Below are positions 23,851 to 34,096 of a stretch of 64,000 nt of DNA, piece by piece (position 1 is the first letter of the stretch; each line of letters begins with the position of its first letter). The notes beneath the pieces were generated by a model. It was not told the origin of the DNA and ran no database searches. It saw nothing but the letters and a program-made list of their open reading frames with translations. A program made the translations under genes and the position numbers. The DNA is from Exophiala sp. HKRS030. Taxonomy: Eukaryota > Ascomycota > Eurotiomycetes > Chaetothyriales > Herpotrichiellaceae. Where the stretch lies: positions 2,046,001-2,110,000 of the forward strand of contig JAHWDD010000004.1 in NCBI GenBank assembly GCA_023897205.1, read 5' to 3'.

Positions 23851-25250
23851 TCAAGAGAAAAGAATGGCCTTCGATTGTAAAAAGGCAAGCAATGCTTCGC
23901 CCACGCCTTGCGGACTAGGCTTCTCGGCACACACGTCGGCGTCGAAGCCGAATTTCTTCTTGAGATGGTCCCTAGTCGTGGGGCCGATGGTGACGATGAC
24001 CGGCTTGGGCTGTCGTCGTCGTTCGTCTTCGTTACCACCCGAGAGGCCTACGGGCTGCCCCTCCTCCTCCCACCGACGGCGCGCCCGATCGGTCAGGACG
24101 TTTGAGTCGTCGATGAGACCCAAAGACCTGAGCATGGCCTCGCACCCTTGAGGGCTAAAGACAACGACTACGACCACGACGGGCGGTACGGCCTGGTTTT
24201 TGAACGATTCCAGCCGCGCCCCAAAGGCCCGCGGGAACGACTCCATCGTCTCGGTCTTGTACACCTCGACCTCGTCGACGTGGATCCGGTCCCGCGGGTC
24301 GTCCAGCTTGCCGCCCACGTCCATGAGGGTCTTGGGGATGATGTCTCGCCTCTGCTCGCCTACCAGGAACAACAGCCCTCTCTTTTCCCCGTGGTTGTCG
24401 TCATCTTCCTCGTCGCGAAGTGTAGATCGCCTCCTCCGCGTCGCGTGGAGTTTATTATAATGTGAAAGTATGTACTCGGCCAAACTGCCGCCGTTGCCTG
24501 TGTGTTCACCGAGGACGGCGGGACGCAGGCGAGCGAACGGTGACGGCGACGACGAGTTCTTTCCCGCTTCTACCAATGTCTGGAGTGCCCGTGACGTAGC
24601 AGGACCGACGGTGTAGATTGGAAACGTCGAATCATCCTCGACCGTTTCCTCGCCGCTCGCCGCTCTCGCTGTACTCGCACCCTGATGACTCGGGTCGATC
24701 AACCCTAAGCGACCAAGACATAGAAAATTGTCAGTTTGATGGTCTTATCTCATCATTGTGGGTTAGGTGAAACTACGCCACCAGTTCAAAGTCTCGAGGC
24801 GGACAAGGATAAGGACCGACAAAACAAAGAGAGAGAGAGAAGCATACCAGTATCAGTATCCGCAGCGGAAGTAGCAGTGGTAGTGGGTGTCCCTTGAGTT
24901 GCATTCTCTTGTCGATCCACCTGCACTCGCACTCGTTCAACAACGTCCGCCCAGGCCTCGACGGCCCTCTGGCTCGTGAAGATCATCCCCCCATATTTCT
25001 CTGGTAAAAGCCCACTTTCCAACGACTCGGCCAATCCTTCCAAGTTGGTCGTGTTGGGTCGATGTTCCAGGACCGGGATGAAGTGAGGTTGGAAAACCCA
25101 ACTTCCGCCATCCCCGACCGAAGAGGGTGTGGTGGTGGTGGTTGTCGTCGTCGTCGTCGTCGTAGACGAGAAAAAATACTCTTCGTATGAGTCGTGCGGG
25201 ATGGATCGGGTTTTGAGGAGCAACACGGGGATGGTCCCTGGTTTCGGCAT
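23851..25250 (-). CDS. HEM4: Uroporphyrinogen-III synthase
   Basis: Exons 25250-24848 and 24704-23851 give 418 aa, well above the ~265-275 aa of yeast and human enzymes. The enzyme closes and isomerises hydroxymethylbilane to uroporphyrinogen III in haem synthesis. Family landmarks are the N-terminal VLLLKTRS, GMIFTSQRAVEAW, YTVGPATSRAL, LLFLVGEQRRDIIP, VVVFSPQGCEAM and the C-terminal IVTIGPTTRDHLKKKFGF. The extra length comes from simple-sequence insertions: Thr12 near residue 35, Thr/Ala after 125, an acidic Asp/Glu stretch in the middle and Val8 before FSPQG. The intron is 143 nt. The gene converges on the LACTB2-like gene, with 187 bases between stops. Confidence 0.9.
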
Positions 25251-25567
25251 CGTTCATCTGAAACACAAACGCACACACACAGCACGGCGTGGGACCTTGG
25301 GTCTCGTACTGTACGGAAGTTTTACAAAAATACAAAAGTTTCGAAACCGTTGGAACACAGATGGCTTTGCGACTGGAGTACACCTCCGTATAGGTCGCTT
25401 CGAATGATACCTAGTAGCCCGTTCGCCCTAATACAGAGTATCTGTACTCGAACTCCGTACCAGCAAACGCGAATGTATTTTTTTTCTCTTCTTCAAACCT
25501 CATCAGCGAGGGGCTTGTTTTAGGCGAGGGGGTCCCAGTAGTTCTCTTCTCTACTTTTGTGGTCGCG

Positions 25568-25576
25568 TACTCCGTA
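25568..25576 (+). repeat. TACTCCGTA intergenic 9-mer, copy 3
   Basis: Exact match about 320 bases upstream of the HEM4 ATG. Confidence 0.8.
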
Positions 25577-26193
25577 AGCAAAACCCCTTCCTCTTACTCC
25601 GTGCGAGCGATGGTGGTTGACAACGCTAATGTGTCAGGCTGAAACACGCTTTCCGACTCTTTTTCCTAGACAAACATTTTGGAGACTTCCTCGCATCGGC
25701 AAACGGAGCGGTGCCAGGCTCAAACTGGCGAGGGATCCGGGGTTGGGACAAGGATGGGCGTGGGTGAGTTTCTTCCCTTCCGCAAGGACGAGGCGACTTT
25801 TTTTCTTTGCAGAAAAAAAGAACTGCGTTTGCTTACGGGGTAGACTTGGGTTACAAAGACTAAAAGGTTGCCGCCGCATCAAACCCCGGCAACGCGACCC
25901 TTGTTTCAATCTGAAGGGGGAGGGGGAAAGGACTGATTTAATCACACTGACGAACAGAAGGAATATACAAAAAGAAGATCAAATCTTTCGCCGGGAGAGT
26001 ACAAGGTAGTTCCCAACGTAACAAATACACACACACAACGCAATTACATTGTGTATGATTCATACGGAAGTACTTTGTATGGATTGGATTGTTGGAGATG
26101 CGTTTTGCCTTGAGCATCTGATGTCATTGGAGATTCTTTTCTATTTTCAACTTTCATACCAGTATTTATTTCCCCTGGCAATTATTGAACGCC

Positions 26194-26239
26194 TACTCCG
26201 TACTGCTTTCTATTGTTTGCTTAGGGTCTTTACTCCGTA
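26194..26239 (+). repeat. TACTCCGTA intergenic 9-mers, copies 4 and 5
   Basis: Two exact copies at 26194-26202 and 26231-26239, same orientation, 37 bases apart start to start. Confidence 0.8.
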
Positions 26240-26847
26240 CAGAGACTCCCCATACAACACAGAGACTAAACCACCCCTTCCCATCGAATGCTCAGCCACC
26301 TCGAGACCACAAACTAGAAAACGTAGGCTCAGCGGCTGCGGATTTGGTATAACACATCACTCGAGAACCATCTCCTAATCAAAGAACGAAAAGGGCTGTC
26401 ACACCAGACGTAGCTCCGTGGAGCAGGTCGCTTGCTGTCATGACTGAGTGGATCACAAGTCTGCAAGCAGCCTCGTCCTCCAACAAGAAGAAAAAAAACA
26501 CCCTTGTCCTCTACCCTACCTCGTCCGCCTTGACATGAAACATGATAGGGCTCGTTCGAGCGGGAGAGCCGTTGAACCGCTGCACTCGGGTGCACTCCGC
26601 CTCGGCAATTGCCGACTAGTCTTCGAGCATGGTATTGTATACCCGTCCAGGTTTCAATCAGTAACCCTGGCCAGCTTCCCCATCAACGTCTTCTTGATTT
26701 GAAACGTCGGGAGAGCCGACCATTACATAAAATCCCTTCCCACCATGTCTCCGGTCCCACTCCAGTATATGTCCTCCCGGTCATGGCGAAAAGAAAATTG
26801 CCGTGGCAGGTCTGCTTGCCTTCCACTCCTGGTAGACGTGACAGTGA

Positions 26848-26856
26848 TACTCCGTA
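26848..26856 (+). repeat. TACTCCGTA intergenic 9-mer, copy 6
   Basis: Exact match in the gene-free interval between HEM4 and the unassigned gene at 28311. Confidence 0.8.
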
Positions 26857-28310
26857 GCATTATCGCGTACCTCGACAGTCCTGCTGATAGACTAACCATT
26901 CGTCACACAGAGTGCGGACCGTGTGGCGCATTCGGCCCCACTGCGTGCAAGGCGGTTGCGAACGTCGTACAGCCGGCTGGCATTTGGACATCGTCCACCG
27001 CAGCAAGAAGGCAGCCAACGTATCATGGAAACTTGAGAGGAATAGTTTTCTGTTCCGGCAACCTCAATGGCTGGAGGCAGACTCCAACTCGTCCATCGGC
27101 AAAGACCTCAAATATTGATAGAGTGAGCGAGAAGCACGATTACACAGTTAAAGGTCAATTGACGCTTGGACGAGGGGACATCGATCCCCTGTTCGCTTCG
27201 AGATGCACATGCAATGCGGACAATCTTCGGGTCGAACAATTCTTTGATAAATGTCCTTTTGTGGAAAAGTCAATGCAGGCAGTGCGCTCTTGGTTGTTCT
27301 GTATGCGTGCTTCGACCGTAAGATCACGGAGCAAACATCAAACCCGGTTATATATTAGATTCCTCCTTGCCATCGCAAATCAGAGAAATATGGCTGCAGA
27401 TCATTTTGAGCCTGGTAGACCAGGGTTGCCGCTGTCCGTGACACGACAGCTGTCATATTGGCTTCGAAACTGAGCCGTCCAACGGTGAATAAGTACAGCT
27501 CGTAAGCCGCTAGGCAAGCAGGCTGATACCGGGAAGGTACCTGCCAACAAGCAAATAGTGTTAGGAAGGTTCCAGAGGCGTTCTAGTTCGAACCAGTGTA
27601 TGAGATTGCATACAGTCACCGTTGGTTTGCTGCAGCCCCGCGTAGCAGGGGGTCCAAACCACCACCTTGTCTCATCAGCAAAAACGAGAAAAAAGCCTCC
27701 CTATGCCGCTCTTTTCTGCATTGGAAGATTTCGGGGGAGGCATCTTCGCAACTGTCCCTGATTTTCAATGTGGCTGGCGGCTTCGGTCTCCATGCATCGA
27801 GGCGACGCTTAGGGGAAAATGCGGCATCATGGATGTCGTCCGGTTTGGCCTCCAGAGGGTTCCACACAAATAGAAGACCACGAGGCGCCCTTGCTCACCG
27901 GGTGCATGCATATGTCAAACTCGCTAAGCCTGCTGTTGCATGTCATGTACGGCCAGATTTGACTTCAGGCTCAAATGGTTGCCAGGCGATGGGCGAATCC
28001 CATCACCATTTCCCAGACGCAGCCGAATGTCCGGATTTGAAAATAGGCTTGCTCAGATGCCCAACTGAGGTGCGAGACGCGTGCAGGTAATCGTCTTGCT
28101 TGATTGTATCGCATGTGGATCGATGGTATGTTTGCTTCTCTCGTCTTCTTTTGCCCAGTGTCTGGGTCTCGGCTCGTGATATATAGGGATGCGCTCTAAG
28201 CAAAAGCTCACGCAAAAGTCTGTGACACTCACTCGTTGTGCTCACGAACTCGTACCATCTTGCACATACATTTCGGGCTGTTTCATCGACCTCTTTTCTT
28301 CACCGCCAGA

Positions 28311-28805
28311 ATGCCTCAAACGCAGCCTGTAGGACCGAGAGCTCCGAAGGATGACTTCATGAAGGCCCTTGGTCTCAGCACTACCGATCCACGACACGAA
28401 GGATATTATCGAGCCATGCGGGTAGGTCCAAGCGCTAAAGGAATGGGTATCCCGCTCGATAAGGGACTGATGTGCTCACAGGAAGAAGCAATTGCCGTTT
28501 ACAATGGTCTGAACGCCGACCGATCAAGCCTGATAGATGAGAAGCGAGGCGACAAGTCAACCTCACCTCCATTCTTCTGGCATCATATCCGTCAAGAACG
28601 TCGCCGTCAAGCCATTATCGACACCTGGCAGCAGGCAAAGCCTGGCACCATCCAGCGCACTCTGTTCGACCAGGGAGCTACCACGGGAGAGCACGCCCCA
28701 AATTGGGTAACGCTTTGGCTGCTATACAGCGTCTTCCGGTCCAGGGACATACGCAATAATCGGAACCGACGAGCCGGTGATGGTAGTAGTGGTGGAAGTG
28801 AGTAG
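28311..28805 (+). CDS. Small protein of unknown function (164 aa)
   Basis: A single-exon frame starting at the ATG at 28311 (A at -3), MPQTQPVGPRAPKDDF. An in-frame frame extends upstream to 28236, but the leader it adds looks untranslated. The composition is protein-like rather than random: charged and aromatic residues are spread evenly, with DFMKALGLSTTDPRHEGYYR and PFFWHHIRQERRRQAIIDTW segments that look like amphipathic helices and a basic C-terminus. No signal peptide, membrane segment or known motif is seen, and I do not recognise the family. It lies between the gene-free interval and MCU. Confidence 0.6.
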   Translation: MPQTQPVGPRAPKDDFMKALGLSTTDPRHEGYYRAMRVGPSAKGMGIPLDKGLMCSQEEAIAVYNGLNADRSSLIDEKRGDKSTSPPFFWHHIRQERRRQAIIDTWQQAKPGTIQRTLFDQGATTGEHAPNWVTLWLLYSVFRSRDIRNNRNRRAGDGSSGGSE

Positions 28806-29006
28806 CTCTCGCCATGTGTCGCCTCTAGGTGTTAATTTGCCCACCAGGTCATTCATCAGGAGGTTCAGATTCGGCAATATTTGATCCGGCTAGGAATACG
28901 TATGTACGTCGCTGATATTACCGTAAGACTCGACGTTGGTAATATTCCCTGTATTTTGTACTAGTTAAGGCATGGGCTGGTGCTGGGCGTCAGGCAGTGA
29001 TTAATG

Positions 29007-30539
29007 TTAATCGTCGTCTTCTCCCTCCTCTTTGTCGTTCTTCTTCTGACCCTTTTCCTTCTTCCGTTCTTCTCGCAGAGCGTTGCTCACTTCTTGACCA
29101 TGTTCGTCTTTGACTTCATCCCATTCGACGTCATACTCGGATGCAACAGCCTTGACCTCTTTTCGGATAGCATTTGCTTCCTCGACCAATGCCTCCCACT
29201 TTTGAATGTCGAATCCTCTCATTTCATAAAGCTTGCTTTGACGCCGACTAATGGTCAGGTTCAATGCTGATCTGTATGAGACCTCACGATTATGGTACAA
29301 AAACCACATATAGCCACCGATGATGGTACTCAATCCGACAAGGTAGGTTACTGGCTCCATCTATAATACATTAGATCCTGGTGCGTGCGGGCATTGGAAA
29401 CAGCACACGGAGTTTCAGAAGGGCAGGTAAACTTACAACATCCCAGCCTAGGTCCGTCTCGAAGGTCAAACGGTACACCACGTACCACCAACCAATCAAC
29501 AAACCGCAGCCACCCATGGCTAACCTCTGACCACTCCTGTGAGCAGCCAGGTCGCATTCCTTCTTGATCGCAGCCATGTCGGCAATCTTCTTTGACGTCT
29601 TCCGCAGTCTTTGCCGCAGATAGAATGTGCGGTCATTGAAAGACGGCACAGCGACTTTGATGGTCCGAGGGCTTCCCTCGATCTCAACTTCAAACTCTTT
29701 CGCTCGTGCTGCATCTCTTATGAAGTCTCCAATCTCTGTTGAGGCACTCCACCTTACGAAATCTCCTTTGTCTTCACCCTCTCCTTCTCGGCCGGCACCA
29801 CTGTAGCTCTCAACGCCCCCATCGCCGAGAGATTCGCTTCGAGGTTCTTTGTCGTCTTTCTCTTCGGATGGTAGCTTTTTCTTAGGTTTGATCTCATCAC
29901 TTGTGGACTCCATCGCTCGAAATGACACTGAAGGTACTTTATTGCTCCCATCCTCCGTATTCATGGTAGGTAGTTCTGACTGGATTAGTCTTTCCAGATA
30001 GGAGAGCGGCTGTTGCGGGTGGACGAGAAGAGCCAGAGGAGCGACGTCTTTTCTATCGGAGTTTTTATCAATCGTAGTCAGTGGTAGGACGAGCTTGAGC
30101 AGTCTCGAAGGGGTTGTCAGTAATTTTCCTGCTCCGGGGTCAGTATGCAGCAGGAGGTGGCGTTTGCAGGCCACTTGCCTTTGGTCATGGCCCCAGCAGA
30201 GCGTTGCCTTCGTACGGGAGGCTCTTGTGCTCCCTGACGATGCCACGGGGCTCGCAACTGCTTGTCCTTTCCTTCCTCTGTGACGGCATCGTCAAACTCA
30301 GATAGCGCTTCGTCGATTCCCTGCTGGTTCAGGTCTTTGGCAGTCTGTTCACCTGAAATGCATCGTTGTGAATGTTTGACGAATGTGACTCTGGCAAAAT
30401 GTCTCGGCTGCCACCCCTCAACATGATATCTGCACGGCTGTCTGACCTCTAGTACAAAAGTCTTCAGTGACACCCGGGTCGAGACTTGGTGAAGGCTGCG
30501 AGTCTGCGCCAACTGCCTCACGCGGTTGGGAAGCCGCAT
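29007..30539 (-). CDS. MCU: Mitochondrial calcium uniporter pore subunit (MCU homologue)
   Basis: Exons 30539-30179, 30128-29437 and 29360-29007 give 468 aa. The N-terminus ([15 protein letters not shown]...) is a basic presequence. Near the C-terminus lie two hydrophobic segments, [16 protein letters not shown] and [17 protein letters not shown], separated by the selectivity-filter motif WDVMEP (WDIMEP in animals). The exon 2/3 junction falls exactly between WDV and MEP. A long coiled-coil-like tail ends in an acidic Lys/Glu/Asp stretch. Intron 1 (30178-30129, 50 nt) has a GC donor in the strong context AAAG|GCAAGT; intron 2 is ordinary. The motif and topology make the family call firm, but fungal MCU activity in the absence of EMRE is variable, so transport function is inference. 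Confidence 0.92.
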
Positions 30540-31316
30540 GGCGAGTGGAGTGGCAATGTTATTGATGGGACGGCACAATTAGCATGATGCCTGGAGGGTT
30601 TTAGGCGTAGAAATATGAGACATGTTTCGAGGGCGACGAGATTTTATGGACCAAGTCGATATTGTTGATTTCTTGCTTGAACACGACGGGGTTCTGGACG
30701 CAACGACGTCACTCGAAAACAGTTGGAGCCAGGGCCACAACAGGCATTTGGCCCTAGACTCTTCCGCCCCTTGAACGAAGGGACAGGAACTCCATTATTA
30801 TCACCCATAAAGTGACCTGACAACTTTTCCCAGAAGACCTACTGAAGTTTTTGTTCAGACCTTATTCTTGTTATGCCAAAAGGTGATTCAATTGCTCATT
30901 TCGAATACTAAGTTCATCAGATCCGTACTCAAAGAGAGAAACTATTTTGGGTTTTGCAGTCTAGAAAAATCATCTCAACAACAAAGTCAGTCACACATCC
31001 TTCCACGCATGCTTGATCAATCTGCCCTCGTAGGGCCACCATCCGCCGCTATGCCTAGAAATCATGAAGCACAGAAACCCACACAGTTGCCTGCATACAT
31101 CTCGTCTAGAAGCAGGGCATGCAATGGAAGAGGAAGTGGAGGAGTGCAAAATCTCGACGGTATGGTGAAGAAATGGCCCTCCTCTGCAATGGTCATGGTC
31201 ATGGTCATGGTCATGGTCTCATGAATCGTAAAATCGTTACAAAAGAAACAGCTTTTTCGAAGACATAACGATGCTTCCAGTCACCCAGGCGCAGACACCC
31301 TTACGAATTGGCCGAG
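30540..31316. other. Intergenic region between MCU start and the dsRNA-binding-like gene stop
   Basis: 777 bases with no gene seen. It contains the MCU promoter and a short tandem repeat at 31189-31218. Confidence 0.5.
31189..31218 (+). repeat. Five perfect copies of ATGGTC
   Basis: A 30-base hexanucleotide microsatellite in non-coding sequence downstream of the dsRNA-binding-like gene. Confidence 0.9.
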
Positions 31317-31891
31317 CTAATAGCGTTGCTGTCCTCTTCTGTTGTAATGGTGCGAATCCGAGGATGAGGTGGATGAGTATGAGCTTCTATAACTCGTGCC
31401 GGACATTCTTGCTGATTGACGAGAATCTCTCCAATCAGGGCTGCTACCGCCGCTTCTGCTGCCCGAGCTGTCGGTGTCGCCATACCGGTAGTCGGTACGG
31501 GCATCACTTCTTCTGCTGTGACGACCGGAACCCACTGGTACTGGGTTGCCCTGGATGACACCTCCGTGGGCAAAGCCTGTCGGGTACATGCCATCATTGG
31601 CAGAGAAATTCCGACAAATATTGAAAGCGATCAGGGCCGCTCCTTCTTTCGCAGAAGATTCTGATGGGTGAGAGCCAGAAGTCTGATATTCCCGGTTGTT
31701 GACTCTGACAATACATCTATAGCCAGACGGAGTGTAGGACACTTCATAAGCAGGATCGGGCCATCGACGGCGTTGACATAGACCTGAAGAGCACTGGTCA
31801 GTCTTTGTGGGGCCAATCGAAGACAAATCCGAAACAAAAATGTGATTGAATGGCTATCACATTGATCATCCCAGGAACACTTGTGGCTCAT
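31317..31891 (-). CDS. dsRNA-binding-domain-like protein (short)
   Basis: The main exon 31783-31317 is well supported. It starts after a CTTCAG acceptor and encodes LCQRRRWPDPAYEV, followed by CIVRVNNREYQTSG, and ESSAKEGAALIAFNICRNF. This resembles the beta-beta-beta-alpha end of a dsRBD as seen in a family of fungal proteins with one or two such domains. The C-terminal third is Ser/Arg/Tyr-rich. A first exon at 31891-31861 (MSHKCSWDDQ plus one base) joins in frame through a 77-nt GT-AG intron with a CTGAC branch site, giving 165 aa. Exon 1 is tentative, and a longer 5' structure is possible. Function is unknown; RNA binding is inferred. Confidence 0.6.
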
Positions 31892-34096
31892 GAATGAGGC
31901 TGAACGACCCCTGACCGCCTGGCCCAAGAGGAGCGCATCAAGAAGTCAAAAAGAAGGATTTCGTCCAGAAGCCGCAGCAACAAGGTGTCGACAGCACATG
32001 AAAGCAAGCCACGGTGGAATACACGTACTGGCCAGGTAGACGGTATGCAGCATGACTGCACCGAATTCGCAAAGTATTGAAGCCCAAAAAGTGGTGCATC
32101 CAATTGTTGTATAGAAAGCACGACGAAAGACCAAAGGACTGGTTTGCCAGGAATAGCAGGCCTTATCATTGACAATATGCGTCCACAACGGTGTGGCCAA
32201 GTGCACACGAGATACGTGATAGACTTGTATCAGGCGAGTAATCTCAGATACAGAGACAATAACATCGATATAGCTGGAAATTTTTACAGGCGAAGCACGG
32301 CGGTTGTGCCCACATATTTCATGGCTTCATCGCGGAATCCTGCGATGCCAGCGCAGCAAATGCGAGACAGGCGGCAATTGCGTGGGGCATGGCGAGAGCA
32401 TCCCACTGTGGCCAAAATACTTCTGACGAGCGGCTAGGTATTGGTCGATCTGCGGATGTTGAACGGGTTTGCTCGTTTTCATCGTAATAATGTCATTGAT
32501 GTGTTGGCATCCATTTCAGCCAGTACCGGACTGAAAAAGTCGGGACCGTTCTTAGCATTTTGCCTATGTCTGGAGGCTTGTGCAGATCTACTGGACGCCT
32601 GTGATTGGCAACCGTATCTTCCTCGGGTTCCCCGCGCAAAGCGTCCACGGTTGAAGAATGGCTCAGCGTCATCATTTTGGTCAAAGACCCATGCCGGGAT
32701 TTTGAGTTGAGTCGTTGCTGACGTGCACGACCGGTGAAGCTTGTCCAGAAAAGTGTACTGTACAGCTATCACGGCGTTGAAGACAAACCGAAGAGGCAAC
32801 ATGTCACTGCCATTAGCCAACCCAAAACTCCCCCTCTCACCTGGCAAATGCCATGGCAGAGACACCTGGCAGGTGGAGAATGGGTGCGTATCATGCTGCA
32901 GGTTCGGCTGGCCGAAGATTCCTCGTCTTGGAGAGTTTTGGCCTGAAGAATGTCGTATGTTCCGATACGCCGCAGGCTAGACGCGAGGGGGAAAGATGCA
33001 ACTCCGACTGCATGGTGTTGGCCCGGAAGTAGCATTGGTCAAGGGCCCAGAGAAGAATCTTGCGCAATTCGTCTCGGCTGACTATTAACCAGGCAATGAA
33101 TTCTGAACCCATTGGAAACAGCGGCTTCTTCGGGCGGCGGTAGCGAACACGCGATGCGCTGCAACACATGGTCGGAATTCCTGACTGGAAGACCAAGCCA
33201 ACAGGCGAAGGAATGTCCAAAGGTGGGCCTGGCCATCCACTGCAATTGCAGACTCTCTATGCATGAATGTGCTGTCAAATAATCGGTTGACAGGCATGGC
33301 GAGATCTTGTTGGGCCGAGCTGCATCGAATCATGGCTTACCCTCGCCTCGATGCTTCATCCACGGTAGAGTGATTGATCCTGCCTCCAATGCTCTGTATA
33401 GTTGATCCTCAAATCGAAGAACGACCACTGCCGTGATAGAAACCATGGAAAACAATCAGCCAGCATTGTGATCTCCGAGGTGCACACCACGGTCTAGATC
33501 CACGGAAGAGGGTAGTAGCAGAAAGCGGATGGTCTGGCCCAACTTGGACGCACATGTTCTAACGCGAGAGACAGTGGCAATTAGGGCGGGAAACTTGTTG
33601 ACTTGTGGGCTTGGGCCAGAGTTTTCGAAATAACGAGAGGTCTACTCTTCTCGCATGCAGGGCAAATTTTGCAACGGCGGTACCTCTGGCTGCATTAGGA
33701 TCCCCACTTAGAGAGTATGAGCCGCTGCAAGCTCGGTCCGATTGATTCTCGAGCAGCAGTGGTAAGGCAGTAGTGCTTCAACAGCGATGAGAACGAGTGG
33801 CAAGACAGCTGCATACATGCAGACGCCTCACATAGGTGCCCTTCCCAGATTAAAAAGGTAGGAGCAGCTGGATTGAAAGGGGGATGCGAGAAATGCTCGA
33901 TCGAGGCAGTATTGAAGGCTTAGGATATCTATTTCCTGCCGAACGACAGTTTGTCCAACAATTTATCAACACTGCGCCTGAACGACCTCATGATCACTAC
34001 AAATTCAAGACTAAGCTAATGTCAAATCGTTGATGCATTCCACAAGGACCAGAAGCCCGCCCGAGCATGACAGTTGTACCACGCCAGCTCCTTATC
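31892..34096. other. 2.2-kb interval without recognisable gene
   Basis: Both strands contain only fragmentary open frames (the best, 32479-32865 on the minus strand, is 128 codons) with no protein-like motifs. I see no terminal repeats, transposase motifs or tRNA. It could hold a non-coding RNA or degraded sequence, which cannot be judged by eye. Confidence 0.45.

Larger units (their letters stand above)
25251..28310. other. 3-kb gene-free interval
   Basis: No protein family, tRNA or transposon end could be recognised on either strand. The largest open frame (26745-27473, + strand) reads like random sequence. It holds four exact TACTCCGTA copies within 1.3 kb plus several near matches (about 25386, 25455, 25597). 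The part next to 25250 must include the HEM4 promoter. Confidence 0.5.

Noticed and set aside
26745..27473. 242-codon open frame on the plus strand in the gene-free interval
   Set aside because: The residue pattern looks random (scattered Cys, Arg and Ser, no motif or helix pattern), and no splice extension makes it family-like.
27580..27600. Perfect tRNA B-box-like string (GTTCGAACC)
   Set aside because: The flanking bases do not form a T-stem, and no A box or acceptor stem could be built.
27596..28090. 164-codon open frame on the plus strand
   Set aside because: It overlaps opposite-strand frames of similar quality and has no protein-like features.
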